DNA of 8,943 nt from Euryarchaeota archaeon UBA175. Its GTDB lineage: Archaea; Thermoplasmatota; Poseidoniia; Poseidoniales; Thalassarchaeaceae. The notes under the pieces are model-generated. The model did no database searches. It was given only the letters and a program-made list of their open reading frames with translations, and was not told the DNA's origin. The position numbers and the translations under genes are program-made. Where the stretch lies: assembly GCA_002497895.1 (NCBI GenBank), contig DAFD01000094.1, positions 1 to 8,943 on the forward strand, written 5' to 3'. Shown one piece after another: positions 1 to 5,891 of this stretch. Each line of letters begins with the position of its first letter. The stretch's first letter is position 1.

Positions 1-49
1 TTGGTTTGATTTAGAAGACCTGAAAGAGGTTAGTTCCCTCCCCCCGACA

Positions 50-574
50 ATGGTCGAGGAAATTGTCCTTGGTGGGGGTTGCTTTTGGTGTGTCGAAGGA
101 GCCATTCTGGGCCTTCGCGGAGTAAGCGAAGTAATCCCTGGATATTCCGGTGGTCATGTGGAAAACCCAACCTACGAGCAAGTTTGTGGAAAGCGCACAG
201 GCCATGCTGAGGTTGTCAAGGTAGCATTCGACCCCGAGGTCATCCCACGCCGCATCCTTCTCGAGGTATTCTTCACCGTGCACGACCCGACCCAATTGAA
301 TCGACAAGGCAACGACATAGGGCCACATTACCGCAGTTGTGTATTCTACTCAAGTCCAGAGCAGAAACAAGACATTGAGCATGTGATCGGGTATTTGCAG
401 CAGAACTTTGTCGATGACATTGTCACTGAAGTGAGTCCGTTGAACAGCTTTTTCGAGGCTGAGGATTACCACCACAACTACTTCGCTAACAATCCTCAAA
501 ATCCCTACTGCCAAATGGTAGTCTCGCCGAAAATTGCTAAGACAAGAGCCAAACACGCACATTTGTATGAGTGA
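50..574 (+). CDS. msrA: Peptide-methionine (S)-S-oxide reductase MsrA
   Basis: MsrA reduces the S-epimer of methionine sulfoxide, free or in proteins, back to methionine, using thioredoxin-type reductant in the cytoplasm. The family signature GCFWC lies at residues 10-14, with catalytic Cys11. Further family blocks are GYSGG (31-35), the conserved Glu54 in GHAEVV, the HDPTQLNRQGNDIGPHYRS stretch (78-96) and FFEAEDYHHNYF (134-145). Cys154, in the C-terminal YCQ, is the likely resolving cysteine; Cys14, Cys46 and Cys97 are also present. The 174-residue length is normal. The ATG at 50 is chosen because the signature starts about ten residues later, as in many MsrAs. No Shine-Dalgarno is close by (the nearest, GAGGT, is about 19 nt upstream), and the frame is open to the window edge, so an N-terminal extension or fusion is possible. 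The stop overlaps the next gene's start by 8 nt, implying co-transcription. Confidence 0.95.
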   Translation: MVEEIVLGGGCFWCVEGAILGLRGVSEVIPGYSGGHVENPTYEQVCGKRTGHAEVVKVAFDPEVIPRRILLEVFFTVHDPTQLNRQGNDIGPHYRSCVFYSSPEQKQDIEHVIGYLQQNFVDDIVTEVSPLNSFFEAEDYHHNYFANNPQNPYCQMVVSPKIAKTRAKHAHLYE

Positions 575-1586
575 GTCAGAACTCTCCCCGGAACCTTGGC
601 CCGTCCACCTTCTTGGACTTGTGAATCCGATGATTGTCATCACAGGCAATCTGCTCGGCGGAGCATACACGGCGATGGGAGTGGTATTTGTTTGGGGTAT
701 TGGACCAATCCTAGACATCGTCATGGGTGAGTCGAAGCAGGCCCGGCCCCCAAGGGAGTCTGGTCTCCCCTTCGAGACTCTTCTCTGGGTACACGGCATC
801 GTCCACTTTGTGGTACTAGCCTCTTTCTTCAGGTTCGCCTACCTAGAAGAATCGATTTCACTCTGGTTAGTCGCTGCTGCCCTATCAACTGGATTGTCTG
901 CAGCAACTTCTGCAATAGTCACTGCACATGAACTCGGGCATAAGAAGCCAAAGAGTCCGGGCTGGCGACTAGCAAGACTTCTGCTGTTCAGCATCCACTA
1001 CACTCACTTCACCACCGAGCATAATCACAATCACCACAAATGGGTCGCTACGGATCGCGACCCAGCAAGCGCTCACGAGGAAGAGGGATTGTGGTCGTTC
1101 TGGCTCAGGACCATTCCAGGCCAGTACCTATCTTCAGTTAGGGTTCACAACGGCAAGGGGCGAACTGGATTGAGTAACCCTTCATACCGGGGACTTCTCT
1201 TACAGATTGCCGCATTCGGAGTTATTCTCATGCTGCCTCAAGGCCAAACTATGGCGGTAGGTTGGCTAATTCTGTCAACCATCGCAATACTCACTCTCGA
1301 GTATGTGAATTACATTCGTCACTGGGGTCTCAGGAGGGGAGAGGATGAGCGTCAGACTGAGATGCAGTCATGGAACACGGAGGCTCGCTGGTCGCGATGG
1401 TCACTAATCGAACTGACCCGTCACTCAGATCACCACATGCGCGCCAGCGTAGCGTTCTGGCAGCTACGCCCCCACCCGGGTGCCCCAGAACTTCCTGCCG
1501 GTTACTACGCATGTTGGTGGCCCTGCCTGATACCACCGATATGGAAGCGCTGGGTGGGTAAGCGCATACCTCAGAACGCTGCTTGA
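567..1586 (+). CDS. AlkB-family membrane di-iron monooxygenase (alkane 1-monooxygenase-like)
   Basis: This is an integral-membrane non-heme di-iron oxygenase of the alkane 1-monooxygenase/fatty-acid desaturase superfamily. Characterised AlkBs hydroxylate terminal methyl groups of alkanes using rubredoxin-delivered electrons. All histidine boxes are visible, numbered from ATG 567: HELGHK (121-126), EHNHNHH (151-157) followed by KWVATDRDPASA, NYIRHWGL (248-255) and RHSDHH (285-290). The tail resembles the AlkB C-terminus (PELPAGY, then PPIWKRWV). Nine ligand histidines are present. The usual NYxEHYG reads NYIRHWG, so Glu is Arg and Tyr is Trp. At 339 residues it is shorter than Pseudomonas AlkB (about 400). 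Hydrophobic segments near residues 18-50, 73-90, 98-118 and 208-245 fit a multi-pass protein. A TTG at 534 would add 11 residues, but ATG 567 gives a conventional 8-nt overlap with msrA. Neither start has a clear SD. The true substrate may be another alkyl or lipid compound. No rubredoxin gene is in the window. Confidence 0.88.
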   Translation: MSESELSPEPWPVHLLGLVNPMIVITGNLLGGAYTAMGVVFVWGIGPILDIVMGESKQARPPRESGLPFETLLWVHGIVHFVVLASFFRFAYLEESISLWLVAAALSTGLSAATSAIVTAHELGHKKPKSPGWRLARLLLFSIHYTHFTTEHNHNHHKWVATDRDPASAHEEEGLWSFWLRTIPGQYLSSVRVHNGKGRTGLSNPSYRGLLLQIAAFGVILMLPQGQTMAVGWLILSTIAILTLEYVNYIRHWGLRRGEDERQTEMQSWNTEARWSRWSLIELTRHSDHHMRASVAFWQLRPHPGAPELPAGYYACWWPCLIPPIWKRWVGKRIPQNAA

Positions 1587-1629
1587 GGCCACTAGTCGCG
1601 GCGCAATTCTCAAGAGCAACACGAATCGG

Positions 1630-2055
1630 ATGCCGACGATGGTCCCGGACACGGTGGAATCCTCGGCAGTCTCCACTACCTCTGCTCTCATCCACACGGG
1701 TCTGCTGAGTGTGGGGTTGAGTAATCTCTTTTGGAAGGGCAGCGAACTCAATTTAGATGACGACCCAGAAAGCCTGCTTCTTCTGGCGATGGCGCTATTC
1801 TGCATCGCCATTCCTTTCCAAGGATTGTACATCCTTCTGAGTCGGATGATTCGAGAATATTCCAATCCGGTGCTAGTCCCAGCTTCAATTCTGATGCTCG
1901 CCTCTCGCTGTGAATTGGTGAGTTATGCTTGTGGAATAACTGGCTTCTGCTTGATGATGCTTCGAACCTCGACCGTGCTTGCTGCGACTCTAATCGTCTC
2001 GACAATCCTAGTCATTCTGATGGCGAGGTCGGCTCTCACAACCACTGTTAGGTAG
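1630..2055 (+). CDS. Small hypothetical multi-pass membrane protein
   Basis: I do not recognise this 141-residue protein. It has a polar, Ser/Thr-rich N-terminus with an acidic patch (NLDDDPES, 41-48), then three clear hydrophobic segments at about 49-71, 81-111 and 115-132. A weaker one lies at 19-34, so three or four membrane helices are likely. Arg/Glu residues sit between the segments (SRMIREYS, 71-78; SRCE, 92-95). It begins 43 nt after the AlkB-like gene on the same strand and could be co-transcribed with it. The start is uncertain: there is no convincing SD before ATG 1630 or the alternative ATG 1639, and the frame stays open upstream into the AlkB gene without another ATG, GTG or TTG in the gap. 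Opposite-strand frames here look arginine-rich and patternless, which favours this strand. A role as partner of the monooxygenase would be speculation. Confidence 0.6.
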   Translation: MPTMVPDTVESSAVSTTSALIHTGLLSVGLSNLFWKGSELNLDDDPESLLLLAMALFCIAIPFQGLYILLSRMIREYSNPVLVPASILMLASRCELVSYACGITGFCLMMLRTSTVLAATLIVSTILVILMARSALTTTVR

Positions 2056-2094
2056 CCGTATTCGGTGGAGTGAAGTTGATGGGGGCCGATGCCT

Positions 2095-2100
2095 CGAGGG
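2095..2100 (+). promoter_or_regulatory. Shine-Dalgarno site of the 270-aa membrane protein gene
   Basis: CGAGGG lies six nt before ATG 2107. An in-frame TAG at 2101-2103 rules out a longer N-terminus, so this site together with the stop fixes the start. The same GAGGG-type site with a 6-nt spacer recurs at other genes in the window. Confidence 0.55.
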
Positions 2101-2106
2101 TAGAGT

Positions 2107-2919
2107 ATGGTTGAGGCCTACGCGATGCCTTCATGGCCCCCAAGTTCGCCATGGGAAGCTTACATCATCGCTTTGGCCATACCTCTAGTGCTTCGAATCT
2201 GGTTACTTCGTCGCCCTCTGCTGGACCTCATAGAGATCTATGCCCCACCAGGTGAGAGGAGACTTCATCTGAATTGGTTTCGCGAGAACTTGGGGCGGCT
2301 TCCAATCGAAGGTTTTGGAGGATTACTACGGCAGGAAGTGATGGCTTTTTTGCTGCCGAGTATCGCCGCGGGAATCACCCGTGTTGGAATCGGAGAAATC
2401 GGCTGGCAGTCGTGGGATGATGTTCCCGATTTTGGTGCAAAATTGCTGATTCTTTCGATTGTTGTTTGGACCTTGTGGGATTTTTCGCGTGTGATGCGAA
2501 CTCGGCGTAGTTTGAAGCGACTTTCTAGGTTGAATTTGGAGCGGTTGAAGCGCGGGATTGAGCGCGCTTTACGTGGGCGTGAATTTCTGCGAGGTTTCGA
2601 GGATATGCGGATCCCTCGTCCGTGGAATCGGGTAATCGATGTTGCTCACGAAGTGGATGGTGAGATGACCGAGGCCAATGAACCGAATCTGGTTTTACGA
2701 TTGGTCTTCGGTTTGCTTGACCGCGGTGCCGATGCGATTGATGCTGGGCTCGGCGTTGCTAAGATGCCGGCCGTCGGAATTGCAGATGCAATCGAGAGTC
2801 GAATGCAGGCTGTATTGGACGGTCACATGCGGAAAACACGTGATGCGATGTTCCGCAACGTGATGTTCGCTGTGTTACCTCTCGCTGTTCTGAAGTTCCT
2901 TCCTGAAATTATTGGTTAA
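2107..2919 (+). CDS. Hypothetical membrane protein with basic central helix
   Basis: I do not recognise this 270-residue protein. Hydrophobic segments lie at about 17-34, 76-93, 110-128 and 249-268, so it is probably an inner-membrane protein with three or four helices. After the third helix comes a strongly basic amphipathic stretch (about 129-160: RTRRSLKRL, LERLKRGIERALRGR). It is probably cytoplasmic by the positive-inside rule and might contact nucleic acid, lipid head groups or a partner. Residues 195-245 form Ala/Gly/Asp-rich amphipathic helices. ATG 2107 follows a good SD, and an in-frame stop sits just upstream. It lies 51 nt after the 141-aa membrane protein gene, so the two may share a transcript. 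Its TAA overlaps the stop of the convergent MFS gene within one TTAA, leaving no intergenic terminator. Confidence 0.75.
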   Translation: MVEAYAMPSWPPSSPWEAYIIALAIPLVLRIWLLRRPLLDLIEIYAPPGERRLHLNWFRENLGRLPIEGFGGLLRQEVMAFLLPSIAAGITRVGIGEIGWQSWDDVPDFGAKLLILSIVVWTLWDFSRVMRTRRSLKRLSRLNLERLKRGIERALRGREFLRGFEDMRIPRPWNRVIDVAHEVDGEMTEANEPNLVLRLVFGLLDRGADAIDAGLGVAKMPAVGIADAIESRMQAVLDGHMRKTRDAMFRNVMFAVLPLAVLKFLPEIIG

Positions 2920-4172
2920 GCCTGCAGCATTCGCTTTTCAGGCCCTGAGACGAGAGCAATCCAGAGTATACAGAGAGTGATTTGAACAAGACCAGTCACT
3001 GCGATTAACTCTCGCAGATCGAGGATATTCTCTGTTAGAATATAACCGCCAGCGACCGCTGATATTCCCATCATCAGGGTGATTACAAAGTGGTCGGTAC
3101 CGGCGACGCGACCTCGCCACTCATCCGCTGAGCGTTCTTGGAGAAGGGTCGTCGAGAGGACCCAGTTGAGGCCGCTAGCAGCGTGGGCTAGGAAGATTAG
3201 AACGAGCATGAATCCGCCATATTCGGCCAGTGATACTCCAACGTAGAAGGCGCCGCAAGTTCCAACAGCCAAGCCGAGGAGATAGGGTCGCAGTCTCATG
3301 TTTGCCATCAGAGGACGACCTGCAATTGGTCCGAAACCTGAACCAAATCCTCGGACCATGAAAAGAACACCAATTGCGCCAGCAGCAATTTCTCCGAATC
3401 CTGCTTCTGCGCTAATGAGTATCAGTATCAGAATCTGTGCTCCTCCACCCGATGCCCAAAGCCCCTTTGCGAAGACCACGCGACGTAATGGTGGCGATCT
3501 TAGGATGTACTTCCATCCCCCAACCATTTCATGGAATACCACTCGAGGCGTGGTAGCCCCTCGCTCGGACGCATCGGGCCCACCGTGTGGTAGCATTGAG
3601 AGCATCAGCGCCGCAACGAGAAAGGTCGTCGTGTCAATCCATAGAGCCGTCGTGATTCCGTAAGCCGCTATCGTCAGACCGCCTATTGCAGCGCCAACCC
3701 CGAGCGCTACCGACCAACCTCCAGAAGCGAGTGCATTCGCAGTCAACAACTCATTCTCATCGCAAATATTCGGTAGATAGGCATACTCAGCCGGGTCGTG
3801 AACGGCTCGCGCTGCAACGATGACAACTGCGAGCGCATAGACCGATACCAATCCTGTTTTGTGAACACCAGTCAGCAGAACGACAATGAGGATTCCAAAT
3901 GAGAGGACGTTGGCGAGCACCATCAATCCGCGGCGAGAGAATCTGTCTGCGAGCATTCCAGTAAAAGGGGTGAAAAGCGCCAATGAGAAGCTGCGCGATG
4001 CGAGCACGCCAGCGATCGCCAAAGGCGAATCATCGCTCGCGTCACCAGCCAGTATGAAGAGGGCGATAACGGTGAACCAATCTCCAATGAAAGAAATCTC
4101 GTTGGCGATGAAAAGGCGACGGAACTCTTTGTTCTGCCGAAGCAGTTGCGTGTAGCCAATCTGCTTCCCCAT
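2916..4172 (-). CDS. MFS transporter, MFS_3/DHA3-like exporter
   Basis: A 418-residue major facilitator superfamily protein with hydrophobic segments consistent with 12 membrane helices. A polar central loop sits at about 196-230. The N-terminus (LLRQNKEFRRLFIANEISF, then GDWF at 30-33) is typical of the MFS_3/DHA3 group, which includes enterobactin exporter EntS and macrolide-efflux-like proteins. Motif A between helices 2 and 3 reads GMLADRFSRRGLM (72-84). DPAEYAYLPNICDENELLTA (126-145) matches the group's helix 4-5 region, and WRGRVAG (352-358) is the related C-half element. The likely role is proton-driven export of a small molecule; substrate unknown. ATG 4172 is supported by the family N-terminus. 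A GAGGG directly abuts the ATG, too close for a normal SD, so the start is fairly but not fully sure. It runs against the upstream membrane protein gene and away from orn. Confidence 0.9.
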   Translation of the reverse strand: MGKQIGYTQLLRQNKEFRRLFIANEISFIGDWFTVIALFILAGDASDDSPLAIAGVLASRSFSLALFTPFTGMLADRFSRRGLMVLANVLSFGILIVVLLTGVHKTGLVSVYALAVVIVAARAVHDPAEYAYLPNICDENELLTANALASGGWSVALGVGAAIGGLTIAAYGITTALWIDTTTFLVAALMLSMLPHGGPDASERGATTPRVVFHEMVGGWKYILRSPPLRRVVFAKGLWASGGGAQILILILISAEAGFGEIAAGAIGVLFMVRGFGSGFGPIAGRPLMANMRLRPYLLGLAVGTCGAFYVGVSLAEYGGFMLVLIFLAHAASGLNWVLSTTLLQERSADEWRGRVAGTDHFVITLMMGISAVAGGYILTENILDLRELIAVTGLVQITLCILWIALVSGPEKRMLQA

Positions 4173-4287
4173 CCCTCGCAGCGGGTCGGACTCCGCACTT
4201 GATTCTCACCTTCAATCAGGGCTCTGCTCAGGGGGTGGCTCGGGTAATCGCTATGGCCGAGTGGCAGGAGCGGGGGGGTGAGAGAGT
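4173..4287. promoter_or_regulatory. Divergent intergenic control region between MFS gene and orn
   Basis: This 115-nt gap separates the divergent MFS and orn genes, so promoters for both should lie here. It is GC-rich, with G-runs at 4219-4221, 4231-4235, 4242-4244 and 4272-4278. There is no convincing archaeal TATA box. The least GC-rich patches are around 4198-4217, about 26-45 nt before the MFS start, and 4244-4253. Promoter positions are inference from gene orientation only. Confidence 0.4.
4275..4281 (+). promoter_or_regulatory. Shine-Dalgarno site of orn
   Basis: GGGGTGA matches the anti-Shine-Dalgarno complement (GGAGGTGA) well and lies six nt before ATG 4288. It overlaps a seven-G run (4272-4278). 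It supports ATG 4288 as the start. Confidence 0.65.
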
Positions 4288-4827
4288 ATGGTCAAGGATA
4301 GACTAGTCTGGATTGATTTGGAAATGACTGGCCTCTATCCAGAGGAGAATACGATCATTGAGATTGCGACAATCGTCACCGAATCAGACCTCTCAATAGT
4401 CGCCGAAGGTCCGAGCTTTGCGATTGATGTTGGTGAGGCGGAATTGGCAAAAATGGATGATTGGAATGTCGAGCATCACACCGAAAATGGCTTGATCGCG
4501 CGCATCGAATCAGATGGGGTTTCGATGAGCGAGGCAGAGCGGGCTACCTTGACATTTCTAGAGGAGCATTGTATTGCCGGAGCTTCGCCACTGTGCGGGA
4601 ACACGATTGGTCAAGACAGGCGCTTCCTACGCCGTTACATGCCTGAATTACACGACTTCTTCCACTACCGCTCTGTTGATGTGACGAGTGTCAAGATCCT
4701 TGCGCGCGCATGGTATCCAAATGTTCCAAAGTGGCGTAAAAACTCTGGACACCGAGCCCTCGATGATATCCGTGGAAGTATCGAGGAACTCGTATATTAT
4801 CGCGAGCATCTGTTTCGTGACGAGTGA
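4288..4827 (+). CDS. orn: Oligoribonuclease (DEDDh 3'-5' exoribonuclease)
   Basis: Orn degrades 2-5 nt RNA fragments, in particular dinucleotides including pGpG where that exists, to mononucleotides in the last step of RNA turnover. All five catalytic positions of the DEDDh family are visible: Asp10 and Glu12 in WIDLEMTGL (8-16), Asp110 in CGNTIGQDRRF (103-113), and His155 and Asp160 in HRALDDIRGSIEEL (155-168). The spacing matches E. coli Orn closely, and the 179-residue length is standard. Other family blocks are IIEIATIVT (23-31), HHTENGL (63-69) and RSVDVTSVK (128-136). The start follows a strong SD. It is a single gene, divergent from the MFS gene and convergent, with a 28-nt gap, with the JAMM gene. 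Orn is best known from gamma-proteobacteria, actinobacteria and eukaryotes (REXO2), so an archaeal setting suggests transfer or an under-described lineage. Confidence 0.95.
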   Translation: MVKDRLVWIDLEMTGLYPEENTIIEIATIVTESDLSIVAEGPSFAIDVGEAELAKMDDWNVEHHTENGLIARIESDGVSMSEAERATLTFLEEHCIAGASPLCGNTIGQDRRFLRRYMPELHDFFHYRSVDVTSVKILARAWYPNVPKWRKNSGHRALDDIRGSIEELVYYREHLFRDE

Positions 4828-4851
4828 ATTCGCAGAGTAATCAATACTGAA

Positions 4852-4856
4852 TTTTT
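4852..4856 (+). terminator. Possible oligo-T terminator after orn
   Basis: Five T residues follow the orn stop by 25 nt in the 28-nt convergent gap. Archaeal transcription often ends at short T tracts without a hairpin. The tract is short and abuts the opposing JAMM stop, so this is a weak call. Confidence 0.25.
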
Positions 4857-5539
4857 CAGTCGATTGCATTGCCGCGGGCATCGGTGATGACGAGATTCAC
4901 TCCGAGGCCCGTTCGATGAAAGCAGATCAGGTCGAGACCATGGATGAGGTGACCTGTTCGGGCTCGGCCGAGCGCTGTTGAATCGTCAAGATCGGTCAGC
5001 GGTCGGCGTACTCCATCGACATCGTCGAACCAGGGCAAGTATCCCTCGGGGGTAAAGCGGACACCGAGAATCATGTCGGTGCCTTCGGTCCACTGAGCGG
5101 CATCGGCGTCGGCTCCACTGGGAATTGCCGGAGCGTTGGGGTGGGTGTGGAGCCAATGTGTGAAGCGGCCGCCGCGAGAGCCGCGGTCGACCGAGAATAG
5201 TCCGTCCATCCATTCCTCAGGCACATGATGAACCTCGAAAGAATTTCCACGATTCACGAGGTGAGGCTCGCCGAGGAGATATCCTTGGCCAGCAAAAAGA
5301 CCGGAATTTTGGTCAGCCCCCGCGAAAGCCTCCTCCACCTCTCGGGGGTTGGCTAGCTCATGGTCGACGTCCATCCCAACGAGTATTTCGTCAGGTAGAG
5401 ATTGGAAAGTCCAGTCGAGAATTGTTACAAGATTTTGGATAGGCATTAGCAGAACCGCGGCGTAAGCGTCGCGATTCTCACGCGAATGTGCATTGTATTC
5501 ACTCGCGGCATCGTGTAACCACTGGGGAATCACTCTCAT
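4856..5539 (-). CDS. JAMM/MPN-domain metalloprotease-like protein
   Basis: A 227-residue protein with a full JAMM zinc motif, H-x-H-x7-S-x2-D: His131 and His133 in HTHP, Ser141 and Asp144 in PSGAD, preceded by THWL. JAMM enzymes are zinc isopeptidases. Archaeal examples remove ubiquitin-like SAMP proteins; eukaryotic relatives include Rpn11 and AMSH. The catalytic Glu is probably Glu51 in PDEILVGM, which sits after an amphipathic helix as in small archaeal JAMMs; this assignment is inference. About 80 residues separate Glu51 from His131, longer than the minimal fold, so there is an insertion here (with a strand-like GYLLGEPHLV). A C-terminal beta-rich part ends in LVITDARGNAID. The GTG at 5548 would add three residues, but ATG 5539 overlaps the receiver stop as TGATG and has AAGGTG eight nt upstream. 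This implies translational coupling. The substrate is unknown; no ubiquitin-like gene is in view. Confidence 0.8.
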   Translation of the reverse strand: MRVIPQWLHDAASEYNAHSRENRDAYAAVLLMPIQNLVTILDWTFQSLPDEILVGMDVDHELANPREVEEAFAGADQNSGLFAGQGYLLGEPHLVNRGNSFEVHHVPEEWMDGLFSVDRGSRGGRFTHWLHTHPNAPAIPSGADADAAQWTEGTDMILGVRFTPEGYLPWFDDVDGVRRPLTDLDDSTALGRARTGHLIHGLDLICFHRTGLGVNLVITDARGNAID

Positions 5540-5889
5540 CACTGCCACACCTTGTGTTCGCCTAATTTGAATTTCACAATCGATGCATCGGCTCCGGCAT
5601 ACTCCATTGCATCATTTGCTTCGTCGGAGCTACTGATCCCCAATATCAATCTCGGCCGGTCAATCTGACCGGCCGCAACCAATTCAAGCAATCCGCGAAG
5701 CACATCTAACCCCTTGGTGGGGGGGATGTAGTGGTCGAGCAGGAGAACATCCGGTGCGAATTCGCGGATTCGCTCGAAGCACTCCATTGTGTTCCAGTGC
5801 TGTCGCAGCTCAACACTAGAGAGATCGACACCACCCTCGGTCAAAATGGCTGTAATATCGTAGGAATCCTCGAACGCCAGCACTCGCAT
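5539..5889 (-). CDS. Stand-alone response-regulator receiver domain protein
   Basis: A 116-residue single-domain receiver (CheY-like fold) with no output domain. Visible family residues are the acidic pair Glu7-Asp8 in RVLAFEDS, the phospho-acceptor Asp52 in DVLLLDHYIPPTKGLDVL (47-64) with Pro56 and Gly60, the switch Ser86/Ser87 in ILGISSSDE (82-90), and Lys106 in ASIVKF (102-107). It should be phosphorylated by a histidine kinase and signal through protein contact rather than DNA binding. It is the middle gene of an operon. It begins 2 nt after the taw2 stop with a GGAGGG SD inside taw2, and its TGA overlaps the JAMM ATG. That makes the JAMM protein the obvious candidate partner, by inference. 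No histidine kinase is in the window. The final KLGEHKVWQ is slightly short of a full last helix. Confidence 0.88.
   Translation of the reverse strand: MRVLAFEDSYDITAILTEGGVDLSSVELRQHWNTMECFERIREFAPDVLLLDHYIPPTKGLDVLRGLLELVAAGQIDRPRLILGISSSDEANDAMEYAGADASIVKFKLGEHKVWQ
5653..5675. repeat. Perfect 10-bp inverted repeat inside the receiver gene
   Basis: Arms CGGCCGGTCA (5653-5662) and TGACCGGCCG (5666-5675) are perfect reverse complements with a 3-nt spacer. It lies in receiver codons 72-79, the loop after AAG before the IDRPR strand. It could form a stable hairpin in the operon mRNA or be a binding site. A chance result of GC-rich coding sequence is also possible. Confidence 0.6.
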
Positions 5890-5891
5890 CC

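Noticed and set aside
40..45. C-run before msrA as a slippage or phase-variation site
   Set aside because: Six C residues are too short to argue for phase variation without variation data.
534..566. TTG start at 534 for the AlkB-like gene
   Set aside because: It would overlap msrA by 41 nt and add 11 polar residues with no family match. ATG 567 gives a normal overlap.
1041..1064. 8-bp inverted repeat (TGGGTCGC / GCGACCCA) in the AlkB-like gene
   Set aside because: Arms of 8 bp with an 8-nt loop are expected about once by chance in this window, and the site encodes the conserved WVATDRDPA block.
1330..1865. Minus-strand reading frames opposite the AlkB-like and 141-aa genes
   Set aside because: Their translations are Arg/Ser-rich with no domain or membrane pattern and lie opposite clear histidine boxes and hydrophobic helices.
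2079..2114. Leader mini-ORF (11 codons, MGADASRVEYG) overlapping the 270-aa protein start
   Set aside because: It has a GGTGGAG-like SD but no attenuator structure or amino-acid bias, so it is probably chance.
4219..4278. G-quadruplex from four G-runs upstream of orn
   Set aside because: Loops of about 9, 6 and 27 nt are too long for a canonical quadruplex. The last run is better explained as part of the Shine-Dalgarno.
4240..4287. tRNA-like D-arm string GGCCGAGTGGC upstream of orn
   Set aside because: There is no matching acceptor stem, anticodon arm or T-loop (GTTCGAATC type) before the orn start 30 nt later.
5540..5548. GTG start at 5548 for the JAMM gene
   Set aside because: ATG 5539 overlaps the receiver stop as TGATG and has an SD at better spacing.
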